A DNA stretch of 64,000 bases, taken from contig NZ_BFFO01000005.1 of NCBI RefSeq assembly GCF_003116835.1, forward strand, positions 1 to 64,000, in the 5' to 3' direction. Shown here piece after piece: positions 17,899-26,771 of the stretch; position 1 is the stretch's first letter; the number at the start of each line of letters is the position of its first letter. This DNA comes from Lactococcus termiticola. Its GTDB lineage: Bacteria; Bacillota; Bacilli; Lactobacillales; Streptococcaceae. Both the position numbers and the translations under genes were made by a program. The notes below the pieces were generated by a model that saw nothing but the letters and a program-made list of their open reading frames with translations, did not search any database and had not been told where the DNA came from.

Positions 17899-18007
17899 AA
17901 TTTCATTGTATCAAATTCTCTAGTGCTGTCAAGCCTTTCAGCCCAGCTTTTTCATGAGATTATCAACAAATTTAATCAGGTCTAAACTAAGCTTCCAGGA
18001 GCACTCA

Positions 18008-18619
18008 TTAGTCTTCCAGAAACTCCTTCAATGTCAACTTCGACCGGTCCATCTTCACAAAAGCACCATCCGCCTGTCGTCTAATCACCGTCGGCACGGT
18101 CGGAGCATCATACTTCCGACGGGCCTCCTGGAGGGCTGGACTCAAGTCTGTATTCTCCGTGTCGACATAGTAAATCTTGCTGGAAATCTCGGCGAGCTGC
18201 TGAGAGAAATAGCGGGTCCAAGGGCAGGTCACCCGTCCAAAGAGAATCACGGCCTCTTCGTCAAGTTCCTCAATATCCTCAGCCTGAAGCAGGCTGACCT
18301 GCTTAATATTCTCAAAAAAGGCCGTTCGCTTATCATGGCTATAGGGCTCGGTCACCCAATCGCCAACGATAATGACTCTGTTGTCCTCCGGCGTCTTGAA
18401 GCTGAAGAGATGCTTGCCGTCTGTTGCAGGCGAGATTTCTGAGAGCTCCAGGCCGAGCTCTTCGACCTTTTCATAGATGTCATCGATATATTCGACGTCA
18501 ATGGCCAGGGTCTGAGGCTTAAAATCATAGCTCTCGCTCAGGGCCACCTTTTCCTCTAAGCCCAGTTCCTTCCAGAAAATCTCTGCGTTTTCTAGGCTTT
18601 CAACATTGATTGTAATCAT
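18008..18619 (-). CDS. VOC-like domain fused to thioredoxin-like domain
   Basis: 203 aa. The start ATG 18619 overlaps the ecfT stop (ATGA) and has GGAG upstream. Residues 1-110 look like one glyoxalase/VOC half (MITINVESLENAEIFWKELG, later LFSFKTPEDNRVIIVGDW). Residues about 115-203 resemble a thioredoxin fold (AVILFGRVTCPWTRYFSQQ, then IYYVDTE and APTVPTVI with the cis-Pro), like bacteriocin-transport accessory proteins. The CPWT motif has only one cysteine, so disulfide exchange by two cysteines is not possible. Last gene of the ECF operon; function unknown. Confidence 0.8.
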   Translation of the reverse strand: MITINVESLENAEIFWKELGLEEKVALSESYDFKPQTLAIDVEYIDDIYEKVEELGLELSEISPATDGKHLFSFKTPEDNRVIIVGDWVTEPYSHDKRTAFFENIKQVSLLQAEDIEELDEEAVILFGRVTCPWTRYFSQQLAEISSKIYYVDTENTDLSPALQEARRKYDAPTVPTVIRRQADGAFVKMDRSKLTLKEFLED

Positions 18620-19416
18620 TTTATTGTTCTCCATAAAATCAGTAGGACGGCAAGCAAGACCATGCTTAATAGCAGGAGGCTGTCCTGTTTTCGCCATTTC
18701 AGCTGGCGATATTTCGTTCGCCCTTCACCACCTTGATAGCCCCGGCTTTCCATGGCAATGGCCAAATCATCTGCCCGCCTAAAAGAGCTGACAAAGAGGG
18801 GAATCAAGATAGGAATCACAGAGCGGATTTTCTGAATCAGATTACCCTCGCCAAAGTCCATTCCTCTAGCCTTTTGGGCATTCATAATCATGGTCGTGTC
18901 ATCCATCAGGGTCGGGATAAACCGCAGGGCAATTGAAAGCATGAGGCCAAGCTCATGGACCGGTACTTTCAGCTTTTTCAGGGGCGAAAGGCCGGTCTCA
19001 ATACCATCAGCCAGGCTCAGCGGTGGTGTCGTCAGGGTCAAAATCGTCGAGACAAAGATAATCAGAACAAAACGGAAAAAGATAAAGACCGAGTTGACCA
19101 TGCTCTCCGTCGAAATATTGATAATCCCAAAATGGAAAATCACGTGAGAGCCCGTCGTAAAGAGCATCTGAAAGATGACTGTAAAGAGGATAATCCCAAT
19201 CATCGGCCGGAGACCCTTGAGAAAGTAGCCAAGCGAAATCCCTGTCAGAGCAACCCCAAGAAAGGTATAGATAATCAAGAGCCCATAACCCAGCCAGTCG
19301 CTGGCCAGGAAAATCACAGCCACAAAGGCCAGCATGACCAGGAGCTTGCTCCTCGGGTCCATCCGGTGGATGATCGAATCCCCCGGAATATAGCGGCCCA
19401 TAATCATATTTTGCAT
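18616..19416 (-). CDS. ecfT: energy-coupling factor transporter transmembrane protein EcfT
   Basis: 266 aa with about five or six membrane helices and the cytoplasmic coupling motifs (ARG in QKARGMDFGEGN and RRADDLAIAMESRGY) that contact the two ATPases. With EcfA1 and EcfA2 it forms the shared module that powers vitamin and metal uptake by separate S components. No S component is encoded beside it. Confidence 0.97.
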   Translation of the reverse strand: MQNMIMGRYIPGDSIIHRMDPRSKLLVMLAFVAVIFLASDWLGYGLLIIYTFLGVALTGISLGYFLKGLRPMIGIILFTVIFQMLFTTGSHVIFHFGIINISTESMVNSVFIFFRFVLIIFVSTILTLTTPPLSLADGIETGLSPLKKLKVPVHELGLMLSIALRFIPTLMDDTTMIMNAQKARGMDFGEGNLIQKIRSVIPILIPLFVSSFRRADDLAIAMESRGYQGGEGRTKYRQLKWRKQDSLLLLSMVLLAVLLILWRTIK

Positions 19417-19418
19417 AC

Positions 19419-20267
19419 CTAAGCCCCCCTTTCTTTGAGGGCGGTGACTAGGCCAGCCCTCGTGATAGGAAGCTGTTCAAAGGCAATACCAGCCTGCCTT
19501 AGCTTATGGGCAAAGGCCGTCGCCTTGGGCACGCCCAGCTCGTGGCTGTTTAAGAACTCCACATCCTGAAAGACCTCGATGGGCTTGCCACTAGCGATAA
19601 TCCGGCCTTTTTCTAAGAGGTAGACAAAGTCTGCAAAATCAGCAACATCGTCCATGTTGTGAGTCACGAGCACAACGGTCTGTCCAGCTTTAGAGTGAAT
19701 GTCCTTAAAAAGCTGCATCATCTCAATCCTGGCCTTGGGGTCAAGTCCCGCCGTCGGCTCATCAAGCACCAGAACTTCAGGCTCCATGGCAAGAATCCCA
19801 GCAATGGCCACCCGCCGCATTTGCCCCCCTGAAAGCTCAAAGGGCGAGCGGGTCCAGAGCTCTTCTGGCAGGCCGACCAGACTAAGTTTTTCCTTAGCCA
19901 GCTCGGTCGCCCGCTCCAGGCTCACGCCAAAGTTTTGCGGACCAAAGGCCACGTCCTTCAGGACCGTCTCTTCAAAGAGCTGGCTTTCTGGAAACTGAAA
20001 GACCACGCCCACCTTTTTGCGGACTGGCTTGATGTCCTTTTGCTTGCTGTCATGCTCGATGGCAATGTCGTCAACGAGGACCCGACCGCTGGTCGGTTGC
20101 AAGAGGCCGTTGAGCTGTTGGAGAATGGTCGACTTGCCTGAGCCCGTATGGCCAATGATGGCCGTATAAGAGCCTGATGCCACCTTCAAGTCAATGTCAA
20201 AAAGAGCCCGACTTTCAAAGGGGGTCTTGAGCTGATAGGAATAATTGACCGCTTGGAATTCAATCAT
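19419..20267 (-). CDS. ecfA2: energy-coupling factor transporter ATP-binding protein EcfA2
   Basis: 282 aa from ATG 20267, which overlaps the preceding stop (ATGA). Walker [10 protein letters not shown], signature [15 protein letters not shown], Walker [13 protein letters not shown] and switch His in VTHNMDD are all present. It forms the ATPase heterodimer with EcfA1. Confidence 0.97.
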   Translation of the reverse strand: MIEFQAVNYSYQLKTPFESRALFDIDLKVASGSYTAIIGHTGSGKSTILQQLNGLLQPTSGRVLVDDIAIEHDSKQKDIKPVRKKVGVVFQFPESQLFEETVLKDVAFGPQNFGVSLERATELAKEKLSLVGLPEELWTRSPFELSGGQMRRVAIAGILAMEPEVLVLDEPTAGLDPKARIEMMQLFKDIHSKAGQTVVLVTHNMDDVADFADFVYLLEKGRIIASGKPIEVFQDVEFLNSHELGVPKATAFAHKLRQAGIAFEQLPITRAGLVTALKERGA

Positions 20268-20761
20268 TGCTTCTTTTTCCATTCTTCCCGGCAGAGCCTG
20301 AGGATTTCCTTCTTGTTTTGACTGGCGTTTGAGATATCAAGCAGAATCACGGTCTGCTCGCTCCCCATGGCATGCTTGGCCTGGAGGGAATTGACCGCCA
20401 TCAGCATGTCAGCTGCCGATTCCTCTTTGAGATATTGCTCTCTGTCTTTGACATCTACGCAGAGATAGCTCTTCATATCCAGTGGATTTTCTACTCTCTT
20501 AACCAGCTGAATATCAGTCACATCAGACCAGGCAATCGGTCCAAAGGACTTGCGGTCATCTGGCCAGACAACAAGGCCTTCCGGCTGAATCGCAAGCAGG
20601 ACCTTCCTTGAATGAACCAGGCTGACAATAAAGTAGACGATGGCAAGGAGCAACAAAATCAGCCCCACAATCGTCGGTACATTAAAGGCAATGATAATCA
20701 GTAATACGGTATAAATGAAGGCCCGCAAGAGGCCGTAGCGAATCTTTATAATTTCTGTCAT
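20264..20761 (-). CDS. two-helix membrane protein with PH-like domain
   Basis: 165 aa. Two membrane helices (about residues 12-29 and 30-48) precede a soluble domain containing [20 protein letters not shown] and [10 protein letters not shown], a pattern of bacterial PH-like (STM3941-type) proteins. It is inserted between ecfA1 and ecfA2 with four-base overlaps on both sides, so it is translated as part of the ECF operon. In most relatives the two ATPase genes are adjacent. A role in assembly or regulation of the transporter is only an inference. Confidence 0.75.
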   Translation of the reverse strand: MTEIIKIRYGLLRAFIYTVLLIIIAFNVPTIVGLILLLLAIVYFIVSLVHSRKVLLAIQPEGLVVWPDDRKSFGPIAWSDVTDIQLVKRVENPLDMKSYLCVDVKDREQYLKEESAADMLMAVNSLQAKHAMGSEQTVILLDISNASQNKKEILRLCREEWKKKQ

Positions 20762-21579
20762 TTTAATTTCCCTAGTAGCTTTTCAATCAGAGCCTCTTCT
20801 GTCAGATAGCCTTCTTCTGTCATGTCCAAATCCTGCATGAGGTTTGAGCTAAAAGGCACGTCCAGCCCCATCTCAATCATGTCGTCGCCTGAAGCAAAGA
20901 GGGCTTCAGGCCTTGCATCCCGCATGATTTTACCCTGACTCATGACCAGGACCCGGTCAGAGCTCGCCGCCTCTTCCAGGTCATGCGTGATTGAGAGGAC
21001 GGTCAGCTTGTACTTGTCCTTGATCTCGTGGATGACCGCCATGATTTCAGAACGGCCCGTCGGATCAAGCATGGAGGTCGCCTCATCGAGGATAATGATT
21101 TCAGGCCTGAGGGCGATGATACCGGCGATGGCCACCCGCTGTTTTTGGCCGCCTGAGAGTCTGGCCGGCTCCTTCTTCTTAAAGTCCAGCATGTTGACCT
21201 GCTTGAGGGCATCGTCAACCCGCTCCATCATCTCTTCTCTTGGGACGCCTTGATTTTCCATACCAAAAGCCACGTCGTCTTCGACGGTCGCCCCGACAAA
21301 TTGATTGTCTGGATTTTGGAAGACCATGCCGATTTTCTTGCGAAGCTCCCAGACATTGTCGACAGTGAGCTCTTGGCCATCAATCAGGATGCTACCCGAG
21401 CTGGCTTCAAGGAGGCCGTCAATCATCCGGGCCGTCGTTGACTTTCCAGAGCCGTTCTTGCCGATGATAGAGACCCATTCGCCTTTTTCCAGCGCAAAAT
21501 AGACCCCGTCCAGCTGTTTGACGTCGCCTTCCTTATCATATTGAAAATGGATGTCTTTCACTTCCAAGATTTTATTCAT
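20758..21579 (-). CDS. ecfA1: energy-coupling factor transporter ATP-binding protein EcfA1
   Basis: 273 aa from ATG 21579 (MNKILEVKDIHF); the open frame continues upstream, but that sequence is unlike the family. Walker A GKNGSGKST, Q-loop NPDNQFVGATV, signature RLSGGQKQRVAIAG, Walker B IIILDEATSMLD and THDLEEA are present. First gene of the operon ecfA1-PH-ecfA2-ecfT-VOC/Trx. Confidence 0.97.
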   Translation of the reverse strand: MNKILEVKDIHFQYDKEGDVKQLDGVYFALEKGEWVSIIGKNGSGKSTTARMIDGLLEASSGSILIDGQELTVDNVWELRKKIGMVFQNPDNQFVGATVEDDVAFGMENQGVPREEMMERVDDALKQVNMLDFKKKEPARLSGGQKQRVAIAGIIALRPEIIILDEATSMLDPTGRSEIMAVIHEIKDKYKLTVLSITHDLEEAASSDRVLVMSQGKIMRDARPEALFASGDDMIEMGLDVPFSSNLMQDLDMTEEGYLTEEALIEKLLGKLK

Positions 21580-21723
21580 AAAAGCATTATAGCATATTTT
21601 TGCTGGCCAATGCCTCCAATCCTTCTTAAATATTGGAGAGAAATTGTTTCTGTCAAAGGCTTTTCTATGATAAAATAATGATACAAAGATTAATAAAATG
21701 TAAAATAAAAAAAGGGAGAAGCC

Positions 21724-22761
21724 ATGAGAGAACAACTACTTATCGGAGGATACACGAGACGTGTGTCAGAAGGCATCTACAGCGTGATTTTAGATACGGT
21801 CAAAGGGGAGCTCTCTGAGCACAAGCTCTTTGTCGGCGTGCAAAATCCGACTTATCTGGCCAGAGATGAAAAAGACCGGATTTATTGCCCTGCCATTGAT
21901 GGCGAAGGTGGCGGAATTGCCGCCTTTCAGATCGGCGAGGCTGAAGTCAAGCCACTGGGACACGTGACCAGCCCCGGCAATCCCCTGGCTTATGTGGCGG
22001 TCGACCCTAAACGCTCGCTGGTCTACGGTTCCAACTACCACCTGGGCGAAATCCGGGTCTATCAAAAGCGGGTCGACGGCAGTCTCAAGCTGACTGACCT
22101 GGTCCGCCACGAAGGTTTTGGTCCCAAGCCAGAGCAGAAATCTGCCCATGTCCACTATTCTGATGTCACGCCAGACGGCCGGCTCGTCACCTGTGACTTG
22201 GGGACGGACGAGGTCACAGTCTATGACGTCCTTGACGAAGGCAAGCTCAATCTGGTTTCAATTTACAGTGCAGAAAAAGGGGCTGGAGCTCGGCATTTGG
22301 CCTTCCACCCCAATAAGAAGGTCGCTTATCTCGCCTGCGAGCTGAATTCGACAGTCGAAGTCCTTTCCTACAATGAAGAAAAGGGGGCCTTCAGCCTCCT
22401 CCAACGGATTTCAACCCTGCCAAAGAGCCATACTGGCTTTAACGGCGTGGCGGCCATCCGTCTCTCTGCTGACGGAAAAGACCTCTACGTCTCAAACCGG
22501 GGCCACGACTCACTGGTGCATTACAGTGTCAGCCCGCTCGGCACCAAGCTCCAGCTCGAAGACTGGTATGCGACTGAGGGCAAGACACCTCGTGATTTTA
22601 ACTTTAATGAGGACGACAAGTACATTATCGTTGCCAATCAGGATTCTGACAATCTTACTCTATTTAAGCGGGACCGGGCGACCGGCCAGCTGGAGCTGAA
22701 ACAAAAGGATTTCTATAGTCCTGAAGGGACAGCTGTGATGTCACTGAGGGCTAAATTATAA
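21724..22761 (+). CDS. lactonase family beta-propeller protein (6-phosphogluconolactonase-like)
   Basis: 345 aa, full length for the YkgB/Pgl type seven-bladed propeller. Recognisable blades include GGYTRRVSEGIYSV, NPLAYVAVDP, HVHYSDVTPDGR, GARHLAFHPN, GFNGVAAIRLS.DGK.LYVSNRGHDS and TPRDFNFNEDDKYIIVANQDSDN. The probable reaction is hydrolysis of 6-phosphogluconolactone in the pentose phosphate pathway. GGGAGAAGCC precedes the ATG. Confidence 0.92.
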   Translation: MREQLLIGGYTRRVSEGIYSVILDTVKGELSEHKLFVGVQNPTYLARDEKDRIYCPAIDGEGGGIAAFQIGEAEVKPLGHVTSPGNPLAYVAVDPKRSLVYGSNYHLGEIRVYQKRVDGSLKLTDLVRHEGFGPKPEQKSAHVHYSDVTPDGRLVTCDLGTDEVTVYDVLDEGKLNLVSIYSAEKGAGARHLAFHPNKKVAYLACELNSTVEVLSYNEEKGAFSLLQRISTLPKSHTGFNGVAAIRLSADGKDLYVSNRGHDSLVHYSVSPLGTKLQLEDWYATEGKTPRDFNFNEDDKYIIVANQDSDNLTLFKRDRATGQLELKQKDFYSPEGTAVMSLRAKL

Positions 22762-22906
22762 GTGGAAGAATTTTTGCGAAAACACTGTGAAATAAGGCAA
22801 AAGGCGAGACCGTTAGGCTCGCCTTTTAGCAGCTTAACGAGCATGGAGAGGGCAGTGGCAGAGTCAAGGAGATGGCCTCACAGTGCTTTTTGAAAAATTT
22901 CTGGAA
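22762..22906 (-). repeat. family A compound palindrome, variant copy 3
   Basis: Opposite orientation, starting directly after the lactonase stop. Outer arms include CACTGTGA and TCACAGTG. The hairpin 2 stem (AAAAGGCGAG/CTCGCCTTTT) comes first. Hairpin 1 is replaced by a longer GC-rich segment (22830-22875), as in the copy at 44557. Confidence 0.75.
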
Positions 22907-22932
22907 GGCAGCGGATTTCGTCTGCATCTCGA

Positions 22933-22960
22933 GGAAAGTCTGACTTTCCCTATTTTTTTC
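22933..22960 (+). terminator. intrinsic terminator upstream of adhE
   Basis: GGAAAGT and ACTTTCC pair, followed by TATTTTTTTC; it would end transcripts from the lactonase side. Confidence 0.7.
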
Positions 22961-22990
22961 AGAATTAAGTGAAGAAATTCACATTTATGC

Positions 22991-23019
22991 TTGACAGCTC
23001 TTTCACATTTTGCTAAAAT
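22991..23019 (+). promoter_or_regulatory. adhE promoter
   Basis: -35 TTGACA (22991-22996), 17-base spacer, -10 TAAAAT (23014-23019). The start site would fall inside the Rex operator. Confidence 0.85.
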
Positions 23020-23023
23020 TGTC

Positions 23024-23041
23024 TTGTGATAAAGTTCACAA
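23024..23041. promoter_or_regulatory. Rex operator
   Basis: TTGTGATAAAGTTCACAA matches the Rex pattern TTGTGA-N6-TCACAA exactly in both half-sites. It lies immediately after the -10 of adhE. Rex represses fermentation genes until NADH accumulates, so adhE is probably NADH-inducible. Confidence 0.85.
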
Positions 23042-23050
23042 GGAGAAAAT

Positions 23051-25735
23051 ATGGCAACTAAAAAAGCACTTACTGCTGCTGAAAAAGCAGCTAACTACGA
23101 AAAAGCAGTCGAATACACAGGCAGCCTCGTTAAAAAAGCGAAAAAAGCTGTCCTCGAATTTGAAGGCTACACACAAGAACAGGTCGACAAGATTGTCGCA
23201 GCAATGGCGCTCGCAGCCAGCGAAAACTCTTTGAAGCTCGCCCATGAAGCCCACGATGAAACAGGACGTGGCGTGGTCGAAGACAAGGACACAAAGAACC
23301 GCTTCGCTTCTGAGTCAGTCTACAATTCTATCAAGAACGATAAGACCGTCGGTGTCATCCGCGAAGATGAAGTCGCAGGGTCAGTAGAAATCGCAGCACC
23401 GCTCGGTGTATTGGCTGGGATTGTCCCAACCACCAACCCGACTTCTACAGCCATCTTCAAGTCACTCTTGACTGCAAAAACACGTAACGCGATTGTCTTT
23501 GCCTTCCACCCACAAGCGCAAAAATCTTCATCTCACGCCGCTCAAATCGTCTATGAAGCAGCCCTCAAAGCCGGTGCCCCTGAAAACTTCATTCAATGGG
23601 TTGAAAAACCAAGCCTTGACAATACCACAGCCTTGATCAAGAATCACGACATCGCAACCATCCTTGCGACAGGTGGGCCTGGCATGGTCAACGCCGCCCT
23701 TTCATCAGGGAATCCATCACTTGGTGTTGGTGCTGGTAATGGTGCCGTCTTCGTTGATGCTACAGCTGACGTGGAACGGGCCGTTGAAGACCTCCTCTTG
23801 TCTAAGCGTTTCGACAACGGCATGATCTGTGCAACGGAAAATTCAGCAGTTGTCGCTGCTGAAGTCTACGACGAATTCATGGCGAAACTTCAAGAGCAGG
23901 GTGCCTACCTGGTTCCTAAAAAGGACTACAAGAAGATTGAAGACTTCGTCTTTGTTGAACGTGCTGGTGAAGGCTTCGGAGTCACAGGTCCTGTCGCTGG
24001 TCGCTCTGGTCAATGGATCGCTGAGCAAGCTGGCGTTAAAGTGCCTAAAGACAAAGATGTCCTCCTCTTTGAACTCGACAAGAAAAATATTGGCGAAGCT
24101 CTATCATCTGAAAAGCTCTCTCCACTACTCTCTATTTATAAGGCAGAATCCCGTGAAGATGGGATTGAAATCGTCCGCGGTCTCTTGAACTATCAAGGTG
24201 CTGGACACAATGCCGCCATCCAAATCGGTGCCATGGATGATCCATTTGTTAAAGAATACGGTATCGCTGTCGAAGCTGCTCGTGTCCTTGTCAACCAGCC
24301 TGACTCAATCGGTGGTGTCGGTGACATCTACACTGATGCAATGCGTCCATCATTGACACTCGGAACAGGTTCTTGGGGGAAAAATAGCTTATCACATAAC
24401 TTAAGCACATACGATCTTTTGAATATTAAAACAGTGGCTAAGCGTCGTAATCGCCCACAATGGGTTCGCTTGCCAAAAGAAATCTACTACGAAGAAAACT
24501 CAATCACTTATCTTCAAGAATTGCCACACGTTCACCGTGCTTTCATCGTCACTGACCCTGGTATGGTTCAATTCGGTTTCGTTGACAAAGTCCTCGAACA
24601 ACTCGCAATTCGTCCTAAACAAGTTCAGACGACCATCTACTCAGATGTACAACCTGACCCATTGCTTTCACAAGCCATTGAAATCGCCCGTCAAATGGAT
24701 CACTTCAAACCTGATACAGTCATCTTGCTCGGTGGTGGTTCTCCACTTGATGCCGGTAAGATCGGTCGTTTGATTTACGAATATGCTTCACGTGGAGAGG
24801 CTGACCTTTCTGACGACGCAGCCCTCAAGGAACTCTTTGAAGAATTTGCACAGAAGTTTACAGATATCCGTAAGCGTATCGTGAAATTCTACCATCCACA
24901 TCAAACGCAGATGGTTGCTATCCCTACTACTTCTGGTACGGGTTCTGAAGTGACACCATTTGCCGTAATCACTGACGATGAAACACACGTGAAATACCCA
25001 TTGGCTGACTATCAGTTGACACCTCAAGTGGCGATTGTTGACCCTAGCTTTGTTATGACTGTGCCAAAACGCACTGTGGCCTGGTCTGGTATCGACGCCC
25101 TCAGTCACGCGCTTGAATCTTATGTTTCTGTCATGGCTTCTGATTACACAAAACCTATTTCAATGCAAGCCATCAAGCTGATCTTTGAAAATCTGACGAA
25201 TTCATATAACTACGATCCTAGCAATCCAACTAAGGAAGGCAAGAAGGCCCGTGCCAATATGCACAATGCCGCAACACTTGCCGGTATGGCCTTTGCCAAC
25301 GCCTTCCTCGGTATCAACCACTCCATTGCCCACAAGACCGGTGGTGCCTTCGGCCTCCCTCACGGTTTGGCTATCGCCATTGCAATGCCACATGTCATCA
25401 AGTTCAATGCCGTGACAGGAAACGTGAAACGTACGCCTTACCCACGTTATGAAACTTACCGTGCTGAAGCTGACTACGCTGAAATCGCACGTTACCTCGG
25501 CTTCGGCGGTAAGGATGACGCTAGTTCTGTCAAGAACCTGATCAAGGAAATCAAGAAATTGACCGACTCTATCGACATCGACACCACATTGACAGGAAAC
25601 GGTGTCAAGAAGGCAGCCCTCGAAAAGCAAATCGACGAGCTGGCTGACCTGGTTTACGACGACCAATGTACACCTGCAAATCCACGTCAACCTCGGATTG
25701 ATGAGATTAAGGATTTGTTGAGGGATCAGCTTTAA
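23051..25735 (+). CDS. adhE: bifunctional acetaldehyde-CoA/alcohol dehydrogenase
   Basis: 894 aa, the usual two-enzyme fusion. The N-terminal aldehyde dehydrogenase half (about 1-440) has the catalytic Cys in NGMICATENS. The C-terminal iron-dependent alcohol dehydrogenase half (about 460-894) has GGGSPLDAGK, the metal-binding HALESYVS and the GINHSIAHKTGGAFGLPHG histidines. It converts acetyl-CoA to ethanol with two NADH and forms spirosomes in relatives. The regulation is by a Rex site in the promoter. Confidence 0.98.
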   Translation: MATKKALTAAEKAANYEKAVEYTGSLVKKAKKAVLEFEGYTQEQVDKIVAAMALAASENSLKLAHEAHDETGRGVVEDKDTKNRFASESVYNSIKNDKTVGVIREDEVAGSVEIAAPLGVLAGIVPTTNPTSTAIFKSLLTAKTRNAIVFAFHPQAQKSSSHAAQIVYEAALKAGAPENFIQWVEKPSLDNTTALIKNHDIATILATGGPGMVNAALSSGNPSLGVGAGNGAVFVDATADVERAVEDLLLSKRFDNGMICATENSAVVAAEVYDEFMAKLQEQGAYLVPKKDYKKIEDFVFVERAGEGFGVTGPVAGRSGQWIAEQAGVKVPKDKDVLLFELDKKNIGEALSSEKLSPLLSIYKAESREDGIEIVRGLLNYQGAGHNAAIQIGAMDDPFVKEYGIAVEAARVLVNQPDSIGGVGDIYTDAMRPSLTLGTGSWGKNSLSHNLSTYDLLNIKTVAKRRNRPQWVRLPKEIYYEENSITYLQELPHVHRAFIVTDPGMVQFGFVDKVLEQLAIRPKQVQTTIYSDVQPDPLLSQAIEIARQMDHFKPDTVILLGGGSPLDAGKIGRLIYEYASRGEADLSDDAALKELFEEFAQKFTDIRKRIVKFYHPHQTQMVAIPTTSGTGSEVTPFAVITDDETHVKYPLADYQLTPQVAIVDPSFVMTVPKRTVAWSGIDALSHALESYVSVMASDYTKPISMQAIKLIFENLTNSYNYDPSNPTKEGKKARANMHNAATLAGMAFANAFLGINHSIAHKTGGAFGLPHGLAIAIAMPHVIKFNAVTGNVKRTPYPRYETYRAEADYAEIARYLGFGGKDDASSVKNLIKEIKKLTDSIDIDTTLTGNGVKKAALEKQIDELADLVYDDQCTPANPRQPRIDEIKDLLRDQL

Positions 25736-25743
25736 GGGATTAA

Positions 25744-25776
25744 AAAAACTTCGCTACAGATTGCGAAGTTTTTTTA
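25744..25776. terminator. terminator after adhE
   Basis: AAACTTCGC and GCGAAGTTT pair around TACAGATT and are followed by T residues; the preceding A run allows reverse use for the PEBP operon. Confidence 0.85.
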
Positions 25777-25802
25777 ATAATTTTATTTTACATTTCTAAA
25801 AG

Positions 25803-26768
25803 CTAACTCCGCCCCCAAAAATCAATCTCCGCCCGGGCAATCCCCAAGTCTTCCTCAGACCGCAAGAGCTCATTCCAATGAAAGCCTTCCTTGAGGCCAA
25901 TCTTATAAGGAAAGGCCGTGACGACTAGGCGATAGCGATGGGCCTTGTCAGGAGGCGTCGGACCGACATAGCGTTGGCTAATCGCCTTATCCTTTTCACC
26001 GACAAAAAATGAAGCGTTGGAATTCTGGCCCTGGACGATATCCTCGGCCAGGCGACTGTAATCTTCTGGGAGGTCGACCCGGCCGTTGACGACTGGAATA
26101 TTGGCGACCAGCCAGTGAATCCACGGAAAGCCCGCGACCGGAACGGCATCGTAGTCGACCAGTGAGAGGGCGACAAAGCTGGCATCCTTAGGAAGGCCGG
26201 TCAGACGGATGGGAAAGGAGACGACCGGTTGTCCCTTATATTTGGCACTTTCCGGAGCATGTTTCCCGTACTGGTCAGGCAGGTAGCCGGAAGCCAGGTC
26301 CAGATGGATGTCAAAGCTGGCCCGCCGGTTTTCAAGCAAATAGAAATGCAGGGCCAGCATGAAGAGCAGGCCGAGCAATAAAATCGCCAGATAAGACCAG
26401 CCAAAGTAGTGCCAGCCCCCAGTGGCCAAACTAAAGCCCCGACCGTCCCAGGAGAGATTCAGAAGTTGGCGGATGACAAAGGCGTAGACATAGTAGACCA
26501 GTCCAGCAAAAGACCAGTAAGTAACGGTCTTTTTTCTCATGAGATAGAGAATGAGGGCGAACGCAATCAAGACCAGTAAGACCAGGCCCTCAATGAAGGC
26601 CTCATGCATGAGAAAGTAAAAATAATTTGCCTTGGCCTGCTGGATGTCAACGGTCTGCTGGAGCTTCTGCTGTTTGACGGTCGCTGGCAGAAACATGCTG
26701 GCCAGCCAGAGGACAAAAAGCGTTATAATCTGCCAGGCCCTGAGGCTGATTTTTCTTGTAGAGGTCAT
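25803..26768 (-). CDS. membrane-anchored PEBP (YbhB/YbcL) family protein
   Basis: 321 aa. The first half has four or five membrane helices (around residues 10-28, 50-72, 78-98 and 118-142). Residues about 150-321 form a complete PEBP domain: the VDYDAVP and WIHWLVANIP ligand-site motifs, GQNSNAS, then YVGPTPPDKAHRYRLVV. Bacterial PEBP proteins usually lack membrane segments, so this fusion is unusual. The ligand side would face in or out depending on helix number, which I cannot settle. Last gene of an rsmD-coaD-protease-PEBP operon. Confidence 0.8.
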   Translation of the reverse strand: MTSTRKISLRAWQIITLFVLWLASMFLPATVKQQKLQQTVDIQQAKANYFYFLMHEAFIEGLVLLVLIAFALILYLMRKKTVTYWSFAGLVYYVYAFVIRQLLNLSWDGRGFSLATGGWHYFGWSYLAILLLGLLFMLALHFYLLENRRASFDIHLDLASGYLPDQYGKHAPESAKYKGQPVVSFPIRLTGLPKDASFVALSLVDYDAVPVAGFPWIHWLVANIPVVNGRVDLPEDYSRLAEDIVQGQNSNASFFVGEKDKAISQRYVGPTPPDKAHRYRLVVTAFPYKIGLKEGFHWNELLRSEEDLGIARAEIDFWGRS

Positions 26769-26771
26769 GGT

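Noticed and set aside
21580-21735. Upstream extension of ecfA1 by 52 codons
   Set aside because: It is hydrophobic and unlike EcfA proteins and overlaps the divergent lactonase promoter region; ATG 21579 fits the family.
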